This document shows, one piece after another, positions 1 through 11,183 of a stretch of 64,000 nucleotides of DNA (position 1 is its first letter; each line of letters opens with the position of its first letter). Under the pieces are notes generated by a model, which was not told the DNA's origin, did not search any database, and saw only the letters and a program-made list of their open reading frames with translations. The DNA comes from Miscanthus floridulus (Eukaryota > Streptophyta > Magnoliopsida > Poales > Poaceae), in NCBI RefSeq assembly GCF_019320115.1, contig NC_089584.1, positions 104,709,111 through 104,773,110 on the forward strand. The letters are read 5' to 3'. The position numbers and the translations under genes were made by a program.

Positions 1-477
1 TTGACCAAAGTAGGATCACGATGAAGCTTAAATCATCCTTTTTGATCCATTGGAGCATTTTCTTGGCATTTGCCCAACATGAACCTTTCATGACTTTTGT
101 TGTAGAGTTCATCTAGAGTCATTTGGGCATGGTTGCAAGATTTGGTTGATGATCGAGAATTCCCTTCACTTTATAAAATAATTCAAGCAACGACATAACT
201 CGTCATTTCATGTGACTTCTTGATTCCAAACTTCACGAAACTTTTCCATGGATCAATATAGATGGTTATTGATGTGAGACACACGAAGATATTCCAATAA
301 CATCACCCAAGCATATATCTTGAAAAGGGGTCTATAGGCGAGCAAAGGTGCAATATCCAAGTTTAGGTTGGGGCTCGTTTCTATAGGTTTGACCTTGACA
401 TCTTCATCATCACTTAATATACCATGTTTTAGCTCAAACCCATTGCTTAATTGGTGGCAAACACCTGGGGTGTTACA
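1..477. mobile_element. End portion of an LTR with TGTAACACC-type termini (Ty3/gypsy, Del/Tekay-like)
   Basis: The segment ends at 471-477 in TGTTACA, preceded by ACACCTGGGG, so its edge is a short palindrome of the kind seen at LTRs that begin TGTAACACC and end GGTGTTACA. Immediately after it the reading changes to gypsy gag sequence, so this LTR interrupts a gag gene. The other end lies outside the window, so the target duplication cannot be checked. Because the termini are mutually inverted, orientation is ambiguous. Assignment to Del/Tekay is inference from the terminal sequence only. Confidence 0.5.
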
Positions 478-817
478 AAACCTGAGAAACAATGAAGAAT
501 TCAGACGCACAATAGAAAAGATGATTACTACAGAGGAGAAGACACGAGAAAGGTTCCCGGATAGAAACAACCAAGACAACCCGGACAAGCGAAATCACCG
601 AAACATCAGACATCAGGAAAGAAAACATGGGCCAGACAACACCATAGCAGTGGCTGACAAATCAAGGAAGTTTTCCAAACCTAGAAGGTATGACGAAATT
701 GAAAACATGCATTGCATCTGGCACCCTAAAGGAAATCACACCATCGGAAATTGCTACACCTTCAATGATCGATACGCAAGAAAAGATAATAAGGTAAACA
801 CTAAAGAAGACAATTAA
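478..817 (+). pseudogene. gag: gag C-terminal fragment with zinc-knuckle-like motif
   Basis: About 113 residues in an open frame ending in TAA. The sequence is rich in R, N, D and K, as in gag C-termini, and contains a Cys-His cluster of the form C-x2-HP-x-G-x-H-x4-C at about 715-752, which resembles the degenerate knuckle of Tat-lineage gag rather than the canonical CCHC. The N-terminal capsid region is absent because the TGTAACACC-type LTR at 1-477 cuts into it. The first codons of the longest open frame (from 368) are encoded by that LTR and are not part of gag. Confidence 0.6.
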
Positions 818-1873
818 AAAAAGATGAAGACAACCACGAAGACAAGGGATTCCAAAAATCTAGGGGGATAGTAGCAGTGATCTTCGCTGGGGCACCGGAT
901 TCCATAAGCAAACATGAAGAAAAGCTAGCTCTACGAACCATCATGGCAGCAGAACCGGCTACTCCAAGATATCTCAATTGGTCACAGTATCCAATCTAGT
1001 TTTCAAGAGAAGACCAATGGACTAGCGTAGGAAATGCAGGCCATTATCCACTGGTTCTAGATCTAACTATCGCTGGTATGACTATCACAAAAGTACTAAT
1101 CGATGGGGGAGCTAGACTCAACATCATTTTTTCAGAAACGCTAAGGAAGATGGGACTACAACTCGCTGGGATGATTACACCAACGAGCACCCCTTTTATG
1201 GGATAGTACCCGGCAAGGCAGCCATGCCACTTGGACAAATCACTCTACCGGTTACTTTTGGAACTCCCTCAAACTACCGAACATAGTTCATCAAGTTTGA
1301 AGTTGCAGACTTTGATTCATCATATCACGCAATCCTCGGGCGCCCAGCACTAGCAAAATTCATGGCGATACCACATTACCCGTACCTATTGCTTAAGATG
1401 CCAGGGCCTAACGGTGTCCTTTCCCTTTGAAGTGATTTGAAGTGCGCTTTTGACTGCGACGTTCAGGCAATTCAAATTGCAGCAAAGCGCAAACCGCCAA
1501 TGGTAGAAAAGAAATAGCCACTATTGCCGTAGAAATGAGCCCAGAAGAACTAGAGATACTGGCTAAAAAGCCCAGCATCCTCGCACCACCAAAAGAAGCC
1601 GACGTCAAGCAAATCGACCTGGGCACCAGTGATCCCTCCAAGACGGCAACCATCAGCGCCCACATCTCTGCAAAATAGGAACTCACGCTCACCAACTTTC
1701 TTCGGGACAACAAAGATATCTTCGCTTGGAAGCCTGCCAACATGCCAGGTGTCCCAAGAGAGTTGGTTGAGCATAGAATTGATATCAATAAAGGCTCCAA
1801 GCCTGTGAAGCAACGGCTACAATGATTCTCACCCGACAATAAGGCAGCAATTAAAAAAGAAATCACAAAGCTA
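818..1873 (+). pseudogene. Retroviral-type aspartic protease and pre-RT linker, degenerate
   Basis: The reading around 1090-1155 gives LIDGGARLNIIFSE, matching the retropepsin active-site block of gypsy elements (usually L-I/V-D-G/S-G-x-x-x-N). It is preceded by a recognisable flap-upstream segment (LVLDLTIAGM). The region is broken by in-frame stops, for example TAG near 998 and 1676 and TGA near 1822, and by at least one frameshift. The stretch at 1600-1873 still resembles the linker that precedes RT in gypsy pol (FAWKPANMPG, KPVKQR). Confidence 0.6.
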
Positions 1874-3142
1874 ATGGCAGTCGAATTCATCAGAGAAATC
1901 CTTCATCCAGATTGGCTAGCAAACCTAGTTCTAGTACAAAAAAAGAATACGGACGAGTGGCGCATGTGCGTCGACTACACAGATCTCAACAAACACTGCC
2001 CGAAAGATCCATTCGGGCTACCACGTATTGATCAGATAGTTGATTCAACAGCAGGATCTGCCCTATTATCTTTTCTTGATTGTTATTCAGGATATCACCA
2101 AATCGCATTACAGGAACAAGACCAGAGCAAGACATCTTTCATCACTCTGTTCGGTGCCTATTGCTACAAGACCATGTCGTTTGGACTCAAGAATGCTGGT
2201 GCCACATACCAAAGAGCTATCCAAACGTGCCTTGGTGATCAGATCAATGAAAACATAGAGGCATACGTGGATGACGTAGTAGTAAAAATAAAGAACCTAG
2301 ACACACTAATTGAAGACTTAAAGCAAACATTCAAAAACCTAAAAAGGTGGAGGTTGAAATTGAACCCAAACAAGTGTGTATTCGGAGTTCCTTCAGGACA
2401 ACTACTCAGATTCTTGGCCAGTCATCGTGGAATCGAAGCCAGTGCCAAGCAAATTCGAGCCATAATAGAAATGGGCCCTCCTCGAAGTGTCAAAGATGTG
2501 CAGAAACTAACAGGCTGCATGGCGGCACTCAATCATTTCATATCAAGACTTGGCGAAAAAGGGTTACCTTTCTTTAAACTACTAAAGAAGACAAACAAGT
2601 TCGAGTGGATAGAAGAAGCCAACGAAGCTTTCAAAAGACTTAAGGCATACCTCACCTCCTCGCCCGTTCTCACACCTCCAAAGAAAAATGAAGACATGAT
2701 GCTATACACTGCGACAACTTCTACTGTGATCATCACAGCAATAGTCGTAGAAAGAGAAGAAGAAGGGCACATATATAAAGTACAATGCCCCGTATACTAC
2801 ATCAGCGAAGTACTGTCAGAATCAAAAATCCGATACCCGCATGTGCAAAAACTACTCTACGCCCTCCTAATCACTTCATGCAAGCTTTGCCACTATTTTG
2901 AAAGCCACAAGATTACCGTGGTGATAGATTTCCCACTCGGAGACATCCTACACAATAGAGGCACAACAGGGCGCATATCTAAGTGGGCAGTTGAACTTGG
3001 TGCTCTCAATATCAATTTCACCCCACGGAAGGCAATTAAATCTCAAGCGATTTTGTTGCCGAGTGAACAGAAATTCAACAACCTATGTCAAATACCATCC
3101 TTGACCATTGGAAGATGTACTTTGATGGATCACTCAAGCTAG
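1874..3142 (+). pseudogene. pol: Reverse transcriptase and vestigial first RNase H of the Tat-like element
   Basis: The longest open stretch of pol (422 codons). RT landmarks in order: the VDYTDLNK block, FLDCYSGYHQI, the FGLKNAGATYQRA block, and the catalytic YVDD box at 2264-2275. The thumb/connection region follows. The usual Ty3 RNase H then appears as a degenerate segment (YYISEVLSESKIRYPH...) in which the catalytic acidic residues are not evident, as is typical of Tat elements that carry a second RNase H. The ATG at 1874 is simply the first Met after an upstream stop, not a natural start. A frameshift near 3060-3140 separates it from the next domain. Confidence 0.8.
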
Positions 3143-3495
3143 GCAGAGCCTGTGTAGGCGTTCTCTTCATCTCTCTAGATGGAAAGCAACTCAAGTATGT
3201 CCTTCAGATATTATGGCAAGCTACAAACAATGAAGCAGAATACGAAGCCCTCATCCACGGGCTCCGAGTGGCAATTACCCTTGGAATCAAGCGATTACTC
3301 GTATATGGCAATTCGGCGGTAGTCGTCAACGAAGTCAACAAAGATTGGGACTGCACCAAAGAAAACATGGGCGCTTACTATGCTGAAATATGAAAACTCG
3401 AAAAACATTTTCAAGGATTGGAAATTCTACATGTCCTACGCGATTCTAATATTGCGGCAGACGTCCTCGCCAAGCTCGGATCGGACAGGGTGAAG
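3085..3495 (+). pseudogene. Second (archaeal-like) RNase H domain, Tat lineage
   Basis: Motifs in order: MYFDGS (first Asp), NNEAEYEALIHGL (Glu), VYGNSAVVV, and DSNIAADVLAKL (last Asp). In active relatives the third motif is usually G-D-S; here Asp is replaced by Asn, so one catalytic carboxylate is lost. An in-frame TGA at 3391-3393 further disrupts it. Presence of this extra RNase H between pol RNase H and integrase supports Tat placement. Confidence 0.7.
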
Positions 3496-4850
3496 GTACC
3501 ACCCGGCGTATTCATAGAGGAGTTATCAGCTCCCTCTATCAAACAACCCGGTGAGATAACCCCTGAACCCCCAGCTAAAGGCACCCAGATTTTGGTAATC
3601 ACCACCTCATGGACCAAGGTTTTTATCGATTACATCAAAGAGAATAAGTTGCCAGCAGATAAAGCGGAGGCTACCCGAGTTGTTCGTAGAAGCAAGAACT
3701 ATGTCCTAGTAGGGGACAAGCTATACAGAAGAGCCGCATCATCAGGAGTACTCCTAAAATGTGTCTCATTTGAAAAAGGCAAAGAGATCTTAGACAAAAT
3801 ACACTCAGGTTGCTGTGAAAATCATGCTGCTTCAAGAACACTAGTCGGTAAAGCATTCCGCACCGGATTCTACTGGCCAACTGCTTTGAAAGATGTAGAA
3901 GAACTCGTCAGAAAATGCAAAGGTTGTCAAATGTTCGCAAGACAAGCTCATGTACTAGCTCACAATCTCATCTGCATCCCACCCGCTTGGCCTTTCTCCT
4001 GCTGGGGGCTGGATCAAGTAGGACCTCTCAAGAAAGCAAAGGGCAGTTTCGAGTACATCTTTGTAGCAATTAACAAGTTCACCAAATGGATTGAATACAA
4101 ACCACTCGCAAGATACAGCGTAGCCAAAGCAATCGAGTTCATCCAAGACATTATGCACTGTTTCGGCATGCCCAATCGAATCATCATAGATTTGGGTTCT
4201 CCCTTTATAGCTATAGAATTCCAAAGTTGGGCATAGGATTTTGGCTTCAGCATAGATTACGCATCAGTCGCACATCCAGAAGCCAACGAACAGGTAGAAA
4301 GGGCTAATGGACTCAAACTAGCTAGATTAAAACCAAGATTGTATGAAGAACTTGTGGACTATGGATCCAAATGGATTGAAGAATTACCCAAAGTAGTATG
4401 GGGGCTACGAACTCAAATAAGTAGAGCCACCGGATATTCACCTTTCTTCCTAGTTTATGGATCAGAAGCCATACTACCTGCTGACTTGATCTGGACGTCA
4501 CCAAGGATAGAACAATATGACAAAGAAGAAGCAGAACACACCCAAAGATTAGAACTCGACAGTACAAAAGAAGTCAGAGTAAACGCTACCCTTCAATCAG
4601 CCAGATACCTCCAATGCTTAAGATGCCAATACAACAAGAATACCTAGCCTCGATCACTCCAAATCGGAGACCTAGTATTAAGAAAGATACAAAAACTGAT
4701 GGACGCCATAAACTACTCAGTCCATGGGAAGGTCCTTTTATTGTCACAAAAGTCATCGGACTAGGCACGTACAAGTTGATAACTGAAGATGGAAAAGAAG
4801 TCAATAATACATGGCACATCAGCCAACTAAGAAGATTCTACGCATGAAAA
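3496..4850 (+). pseudogene. Integrase with zinc-binding, catalytic core and C-terminal parts, degenerate
   Basis: An HHCC-like zinc finger is visible (IHSGCCENH ... CKGCQ, about 3800-3930), then the catalytic core: WGLDQVGPL, IIIDLGSPF, and the PEANEQVERANGL block with the Glu. The second acidic position reads D-L-G-S instead of the usual D-N-G-T. The core is cut by TAG at 4234-4236, and the C-terminal part by TAG at 4645-4647 and a frameshift. The last frame (4614-4847) keeps a GPF-V-x-K-V / NTWHISQLRRFY end typical of gypsy integrase C-termini. Confidence 0.75.
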
Positions 4851-4884
4851 CAACACAAGGAAGAACATATATACAAGCCACAAG

Positions 4885-5052
4885 AGATCAATGTTCATGA
4901 TCAATAAAGATGATGTTCCTCGACAACATATGTCTTATTATGGCTTTCCCCCAGTTGTTTTCACTAAGCATGTAAACGTTCATGATCAATAAAGATGATG
5001 TTCCTCGACAACATGTCGTATTATGACTTTTCCCGAGTTGTTTTCACTAAAC
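4885..5052 (+). repeat. Two-copy direct repeat after integrase
   Basis: The segment GTTCATGATCAATAAAGATG with its downstream sequence through GTTGTTTTCACTAA occurs twice, starting near 4891 and 4978. It lies just after the integrase end and before the 110-bp array. It probably belongs to the 3' untranslated part of the element. Confidence 0.6.
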
Positions 5053-5055
5053 ACA

Positions 5056-5692
5056 CTGGCCGAAAGCAAAAGAGCTGAAAAGATGCTTGAGCCCACCGAT
5101 GAGGGTAGCTAATAAGCTAACACCCGATCCAAAAAGCAAAATGGCTGAAATTATGCCTGAGCATACCGGCCGAGAGCAAAAGAGCTGAAAAGATGCTTGA
5201 GCTAGCCGATGAGGGTAGCTAATAAGCTAACACCCGATCCAAAAAGCAAAATGGCTGAAATTATGCCTGAGCATACCGGCCGAGAGCAAAAGAGCTGAAA
5301 AGATGCTTGAGCCCGCCAATGAGGGTAGCTAATAAGCTAACACCCGATCCAAAAAGCAAAATGGCTAAAATTACGCCTGAGCATACTGGCTGAGAGCAAA
5401 AGAGCTGAAAAGATGCTTGAGCCAGCCGATGAGGGTAGCTAATAAGCTGACACCCGATCCAAAAAGCAAAATGGCTGAAATTATGCCTGAGCATATCGGC
5501 TGAGAGCAAAAGAGCTAAAAAGATGCTTGAGCCAGCCGATGAGGGTAGCTAATAAGCTGACACCCGATCCAAAAAGCAAAATGGCTGAAATTATGCCTGA
5601 GCATACCGGCCGAGAGCAAAAAAGCTAAAAAGATGCTTGAGCCCGCCAATGAGGGTAGCTAATAAGCTAACACCCGAACCAATCCTAAGATG
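5056..5692 (+). repeat. 110-bp tandem repeat, about 5.8 units
   Basis: Successive units begin at about 5058, 5168, 5278, 5388, 5498 and 5608, a constant 110-bp step. Each contains GAGCAAAAGAGCTGAAAAG, a GATGAGGGTAGCTAATAAGC segment and AAGCAAAATGGCTGAAATTA. Units differ by a few substitutions. They lie in the noncoding zone between integrase and the antisense ORF; such arrays are common in the 3' region of Tat/Grande elements. Confidence 0.85.
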
Positions 5693-6084
5693 TTTTTACA
5701 ACCAGGGAAAGAGTCAGATGCTGGCCACATCTCGAGTTAAGAAAAAAGCTAAAAAGAAGAAGCTAAAGATGCTTGAGATCGCTGGTCCTAAGTCTTTTTA
5801 GTACTAACAAGAACAAAAAGGTTGTAAAGACAAAGATCTACTTACCCCGAGTTGTTTACATGTAGACGAAAGATAGACAAGCACTCGACAAATCAAGAAA
5901 GTTTGTCAAGACAACGATCTACAAATACCGAGTTGTTTACACGGTGCAGACAAAAGCATGACAAGTACTTGTCAAAATCAAAGACATCCAGGCAAAGAAG
6001 ACACAAACAAAAAATAAAAGATCTTCATTCAAAAAGAAGTATAGTATCCTATTACAGAGGCTGAAATACAAAGGTCAATTACAT

Positions 6085-6902
6085 CAAGCATCGTCATCAG
6101 GAGAAGAAATATCAATATTAAGATTATCTACGGTCCTCCTGGCTAAATCTTCAACCTCAGGCTCCACCTTTTCAACGGCATCCAGATATTCTTGACTCTC
6201 GGCTTCCTCTGCAATCTTGGACAAAGGCATCTCCGGAGCAAGAACCCGGACCTGGGCAAGAACATTTCTGGTACATAGTTGGGTGCACCTCTTCACGAAC
6301 TCCTAGAAACGGGTCGGAACTTGGGGAATAAACTAAGCCCAAGATTGACCATCATCCGATGGAGCCCGGAGAAGATCGGCTACTGACCGAAATGATTTCC
6401 ACAAAGCATTCTAGTTCTCAGTAGCCATCGCCAACTTACCAGTAAAGACCCGTTTTTTGGACCTACACAAGATCCCTGTCAGCTCCATGCCTAATCAATT
6501 TGGCAAGTGTGAGTTCTTCTTCAGCACGAGTAATTACCTCTTGAGCCCTATTGTGACTATTGCAAGCAAGTGTCTTCATTTCCTCAATACCCTCCGAGAG
6601 CTTCTGCTTTTCAACTCGAAGAGCTAGACCAGACACCAAAAAACAAGTCAGCAGAAAGGGAAATTTGAATACAAAAGGAAACAAAAAGAACCCGCAATAC
6701 CATTGCACTCATTCTTCATGGCCTCCACATTCTTCAAGGCCTCCTGGATAGCAGCATCCCTCCGCTTTTCTGCCTCAACCACCTACGCATGGAGAGCTTT
6801 TTCCTCCCTTTGGTGCGTTTGACGCTCGGTCTCCATCTCAGCCCGACAGAGGTCAAGCTCTGTTTTTAGGGCACTAACCTTAGAAGACAACTTTTTCTCG
6901 GT
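6085..6902 (-). pseudogene. Distal (C-terminal) part of the antisense ORF of the Grande-like element
   Basis: On the minus strand two open pieces remain. 6463-6708 contains a heptad-like coiled-coil segment rich in E, K, L and A; 6084-6296 ends in an acidic tail (SSPDDDA) at a stop codon. Coiled-coil then acidic C-terminus is the usual end of the antisense 'putative gypsy transposon' proteins of grasses. The upstream part continues at 8856-11183, separated by the solo-LTR-like insertion at 6903-8850. Several stops make it non-functional. Confidence 0.5.
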
Positions 6903-8850
6903 TGAAGGGTCGAGATGGCGACTAGAGGGGGGGTGAATAGTCCTTTATAAAACTTAATCACGTTGGCTAACCGAAACAAGTGTGGAATTAAAACTATCGG
7001 TCTAGCCAAGACTATACCCCACTATATATGTTCACTAGCACCTTGCAAAGATAACAATTATGCAACAAAGGTGCCGGGCTAGTTAGAGCTCTCCTAAACA
7101 ATTCTAGGAGCAAGGTTACACAAACCTATGCCACTAGTACTTTAAGCGACAAGGGAGCTCCTACACATGCTAGTAAGCAAAAGCACAAAGCTAACTAAGC
7201 TCACTAGCAATGCTCAATAACAAGTCAACCAATGCCTAATTAGAGAGCGCAAATACTTAGCTACACAAACTAAGCAATGTGACTAACAAGGTTACTAAAA
7301 CCAAATTAGCCACGCAAGGGAGCTACTTCTATGCTACACAAGCAAGAAGGTAATTAGCAAGCTACACAAGCTATCTAATTACAAGAGCAACTACACAAGC
7401 TTAATATGTATAAAAGTAATTGCAAGCTTGTGTAATGGGGATGCAAACCAACGGGAAGAATAAGGTTGACACGATGATTTTTCTCCCGAGGTTCACGTGT
7501 TTGCCAACATGCTAGTCCCCGTTGTGTCGACCGCTCACTTGGTGGTTCGGCGGCTAATTAGCATCACCCGCTAAGCCCGCACATCGGGCGCCGCAAGAAC
7601 CTACCCCTTGAGTGAGGGTAGCTCAATGACACGCTTTACTAGAGTTGCTCTTCGCGGCTCCCGCGGGGCGAGCACAATGCCCCTCACAAGCACTTCTCCG
7701 GAGTGCCGCACAAGCTTCTTGCGCGCTTCGACGGAGACCACCACCAAGCCGTCTAGGAGGTGGCAACCTCCAAAAGTAACAAGCACCACCAGCTTGCAAC
7801 TCGATCACCTAGTGCCACTCGATGCAACCTCACGATGCAATCGCACTAGAATCGCTCACTCACACAATCGAATGATCACTATCAAGTATATGTGTGATGG
7901 AGGGCTCCCAAGCACTCACAAGCATGGACACTAAGTCCCTTGAGGTGCTCAGCACCAGCCATGGCCGAGGGCCACTTCTATTTATAGCCCCAAGGGCTAA
8001 ACTAGCCGTTACCCCTTCACTGGGCAACGGTCGGGCCGACCGGACGCTCCGGTCGTGTTGACCGGACGCTGGACCCAAACCTATCTCACCCTTGCAAACA
8101 CCACCTCCTTTGTAAATGTACCAACACCACCATGTGTATGTGTGTTAGCATTTTCACAATCATTTCCCAAAGGATGTTAGCCACTCAACTTGCCACGCCA
8201 CTCGATCCTAGCGACAATGCAAAGTTAGATCACTCGAGTGGCACTAGATGACCGATATGCAAACAAGTTTGCCCCTCTTGATAGTACGGCCATCTATCCT
8301 AAACTCGGTCATAAACTTCTCTACACACCTATGACCGGTGAAATGAAATGCCCTAGGTTATACCTTTGCCTTGCGCATTCCATTCCATCTCCTTCAATGT
8401 CAATGCAACACATGCACCAACACGATCAAAAATGATATGATCCACTTCATATCATCACATGATCATATTGGTTCATCGATCTTGACTCTACTTGCTCTTC
8501 ACCGTTGCCATCGTCCATCGGCGCCAAGTCTTGCTCAAGTTTCACCGCCACGCGGTCCATCACTCCAAAGCCTTCGACTTGCCCTTCACGCTTGCAACCG
8601 GTCCATCAAGCCAAGTCTTGTCTTGATCTTCTCCACCTTGATCACATGACTCAATGTCATGTCTCATGTGCAATAAGCTCCTTCATCATCACATGTGTGA
8701 GCTTTGCAACATCTCCAAGCCATTTTCACCTTCATGGCATATGTTGCTCACACACATGTACCTGTGGACTAATCACCTGTGTATCTCACATAAACACAAT
8801 TAGTCCACCTAGGTTGTCACTCAATTACCAAAACCAACAAGGACCTTTCA
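6903..8850. mobile_element. Solo-LTR-like element (TG...CA, 5-bp target duplication), 1948 bp
   Basis: It begins TGAAGGGTCGAGATGG at 6903 and ends GGACCTTTCA at 8850, so the ends are TG...CA and roughly inverted (consensus TGAAAGGTCC / GGACCTTTCA). The 5 bp TCGGT occur at 6898-6902 and again at 8851-8855, a perfect target duplication. There is no coding capacity; a TATTTATAG box near 7979 is present. Related copies lie at 31147-33569, 58038-59157 (partial) and 62662-64000 (partial). TG...CA plus 5-bp duplication fits an LTR-retrotransposon solo LTR; a Sirevirus/Maximus-type origin is only a guess, from the length and CCGG-palindrome content. Interior short ORFs are chance. Confidence 0.7.
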
Positions 8851-8855
8851 TCGGT

Positions 8856-11183
8856 TTTAGATGAGAAAAAGAAGTCGGTATGATCCCAAGAAAAAGACTG
8901 AACAAAGGAGAGAGAGAAAAACAAGACATAAGAACAGAAGAAAGACGAACATCTGAAGAAAGAACTTCAGAAAAAACTTACCTGGAGTTTTTCCCCAAAA
9001 GAAGTCACAAAGGTTCCCCAAGCAGCGGTCAGCTATGACAACCGATGAGTGGCATCGAATTGTTGCACCACATCATCATCCAAACGTTGAACGCCACTAG
9101 CAAGAGGAGCATAGGGAGAAGTCGTCTGAGGCAAAGAAGACAAGACCAGGGCCATACCCTAGGAAGCCCTGGCTACCTCCTCAGATGGCTCCACCGCCAC
9201 GGCCACGGTCACCTCCAGAGCCAGCAAATCAGTAGCTGCATGATCACTAGAAAACCCTATCTCCCTCACAGCCACCTTGCCGACTGTACATTCAGGATCC
9301 TAAGACTTAGTACACCGGGGCAAACCAGAAGTCTGACAAGAGGTCGACTAAGGGTTAAGGGAAGGCGAGGGTCTGCAAGATGATAAGGAAACTCGATAAT
9401 AAGAATATGAATCAGAAAAAAGGAAAACAAAAGCAAAGAAACAGAACGAGGATTCACTCACTCAGCTATCTTCTTCTTCATAAAACCAAAAGAAGACCTT
9501 AGAGGGGGAACTATAGCAGAAAAAATATCACCACCACCCTGCGACAGGAGTGGCGTGGTCGGTACCGGAGCCCCAGAAGAACTCGAGGTCGACGACCGCT
9601 TACTAGAAGAGAACAAGGTCAAAGTCACAACAAAAAGAGGTGTTCAACTGCAGGAAAAACAAGAAAACAACTCACCGACACATAACAAGGGCCGCATCAT
9701 CATCCTCATCTTCCTCACTCTCAAACATGGCAACCACAGCGCCATCTGAAAAAGAAGAAAAGTACTCGGTTAAAGGCAAAAACAAACAACGAAAAGACGA
9801 AACATATTAATATGCTCACCTAGGAGCACGCTACCTATAACTTGAGTACATGGATGAGTACTCGATTGGTGAGACTTCTTGGTAGCAGACAAACCAGAAG
9901 AAGAACAATCCGCTCGCCCCCTTTTTCCGACACTACGAGGAGCTCGTGGAACTGGACAAGGAACATACTCTACATATGTGTCAAGAAATGCGGAAGAAAC
10001 ACCAGGAAACATCGTGGTGGTTTGAAACTTACTGGTTAAAGATGCCCCAGCAAGATTCTCCCTAGTCTCCATAATGGCAGGGCAATCATCAAGGGGGATT
10101 GGATCAACGAAGTTGCGCCCCAATTCCTATAAAAGAGTAAAACAACCAAACGAGAAAGATTAAGCGAAAAGTGGAGACAGCAAAGGAAATACGAAAAGTA
10201 CCCGCATAAGAAAAAACAACTCACAGCAGGAGGCGGGTTGTTAGCACAATACTCAGGGATAGTATGTGGGACGACACTTACTCCTTTCAACATCTTTTGA
10301 AGGCGCTCAAGCACCTTCTCACCAGTCAACTCAAGGGCAGGGACCATACGAGAAGGATCCTTCGCCCTAGAGTATTCAAAATCGTAATTCTCTCGCTCCT
10401 TCAGAGGTTGAACATGCGGTGGAGAAAACTGGAAATGATCCCGAAGTCGGTCAAGCCTTGCTATTTCAGAGCACATATCCTCTCAAGAAACGGCTAGATC
10501 GCCTGGAGCTCATTCACCATCAGGGGATTCTTTTCCCATCGATCATTAACCACGGGACCAGAACTAGAATGAACAGCAAGAGGAGGAATCATATTGGCGG
10601 CATAAAACCAGTCGGCACGCCAATCCCTCATAGAATCAACCAAGTCATAATCAAAGAATTTACTCTTACGACCCTAACGAAACTGAATCCCACAGCCACC
10701 AAGAACATGGGTGTCATTGCTGCGGGGTTGGGGCTTCAGACGGAAGAAGTAACGAAAGAGAGAAAGAGAAGGAGGAATTCCAAGAAAAGTTTCACGAAGA
10801 TGAACAAAAACAGAAAGATGAAGGACAACATTGGGAGTAAGATGGTTCAAGCTAGTCCCAAAATAACTAAGAAATCGATGAAGAAAAGCAGAAGTAGGAA
10901 GGCAGAGTCCGGCACGGATAAAGGAGACAAAAAGAACAATCTCACCAGGGCCTAGAGTTGGGACCCGATGCTGGCCTGGAGCTTTCCACTCAGCAATGTC
11001 CTTGTCCTAGATCAGGTAATCACTGACAAGCTCACGCAACTGATCCTCAGTCGTAGTCAAAGCCAGCTAGATCTTCTAAGCAGCCCTCATGGCCATGAAT
11101 TCTTGATTTTCAATCATAGAAAGCGATGCCTTCTCGTCTACAAAAGTCGCCTGGGACTTGCTCGCTGATTTCTTCCTACCCAT
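8856..11183 (-). pseudogene. Antisense ORF with PF04195-like 'putative gypsy type transposon' domain
   Basis: Read on the minus strand from an ATG at 11181-11183 (MGRKKSASKS...). The frame gives the conserved block PGEIVLFVSFIRAGLCLP, a phenylalanine-rich segment, LTPNVVLHLSVFVHLRETFLG and SLFRYFFRLKPQP, then MRDWRADWFYAANM and later a P-V-x-PLKERE segment. I recognise this as the plant-specific domain of the grass antisense ORFs annotated as gypsy-type transposon. In-frame stops (around 11076, 10674 and 10500) and splits mark decay. It is convergent to pol, and continues to 6085 beyond a solo-LTR-like insertion. Function in the family is unknown; a gag-like or host-derived role has been discussed. 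Confidence 0.65.

Noticed and set aside
7608..7934. Ser/Thr-rich ORFs inside the solo-LTR-like elements (also near 31658, 33223, 63173)
   Set aside because: They are repeated with the element but differ in frame integrity and length between copies; no domain and no codon constraint.
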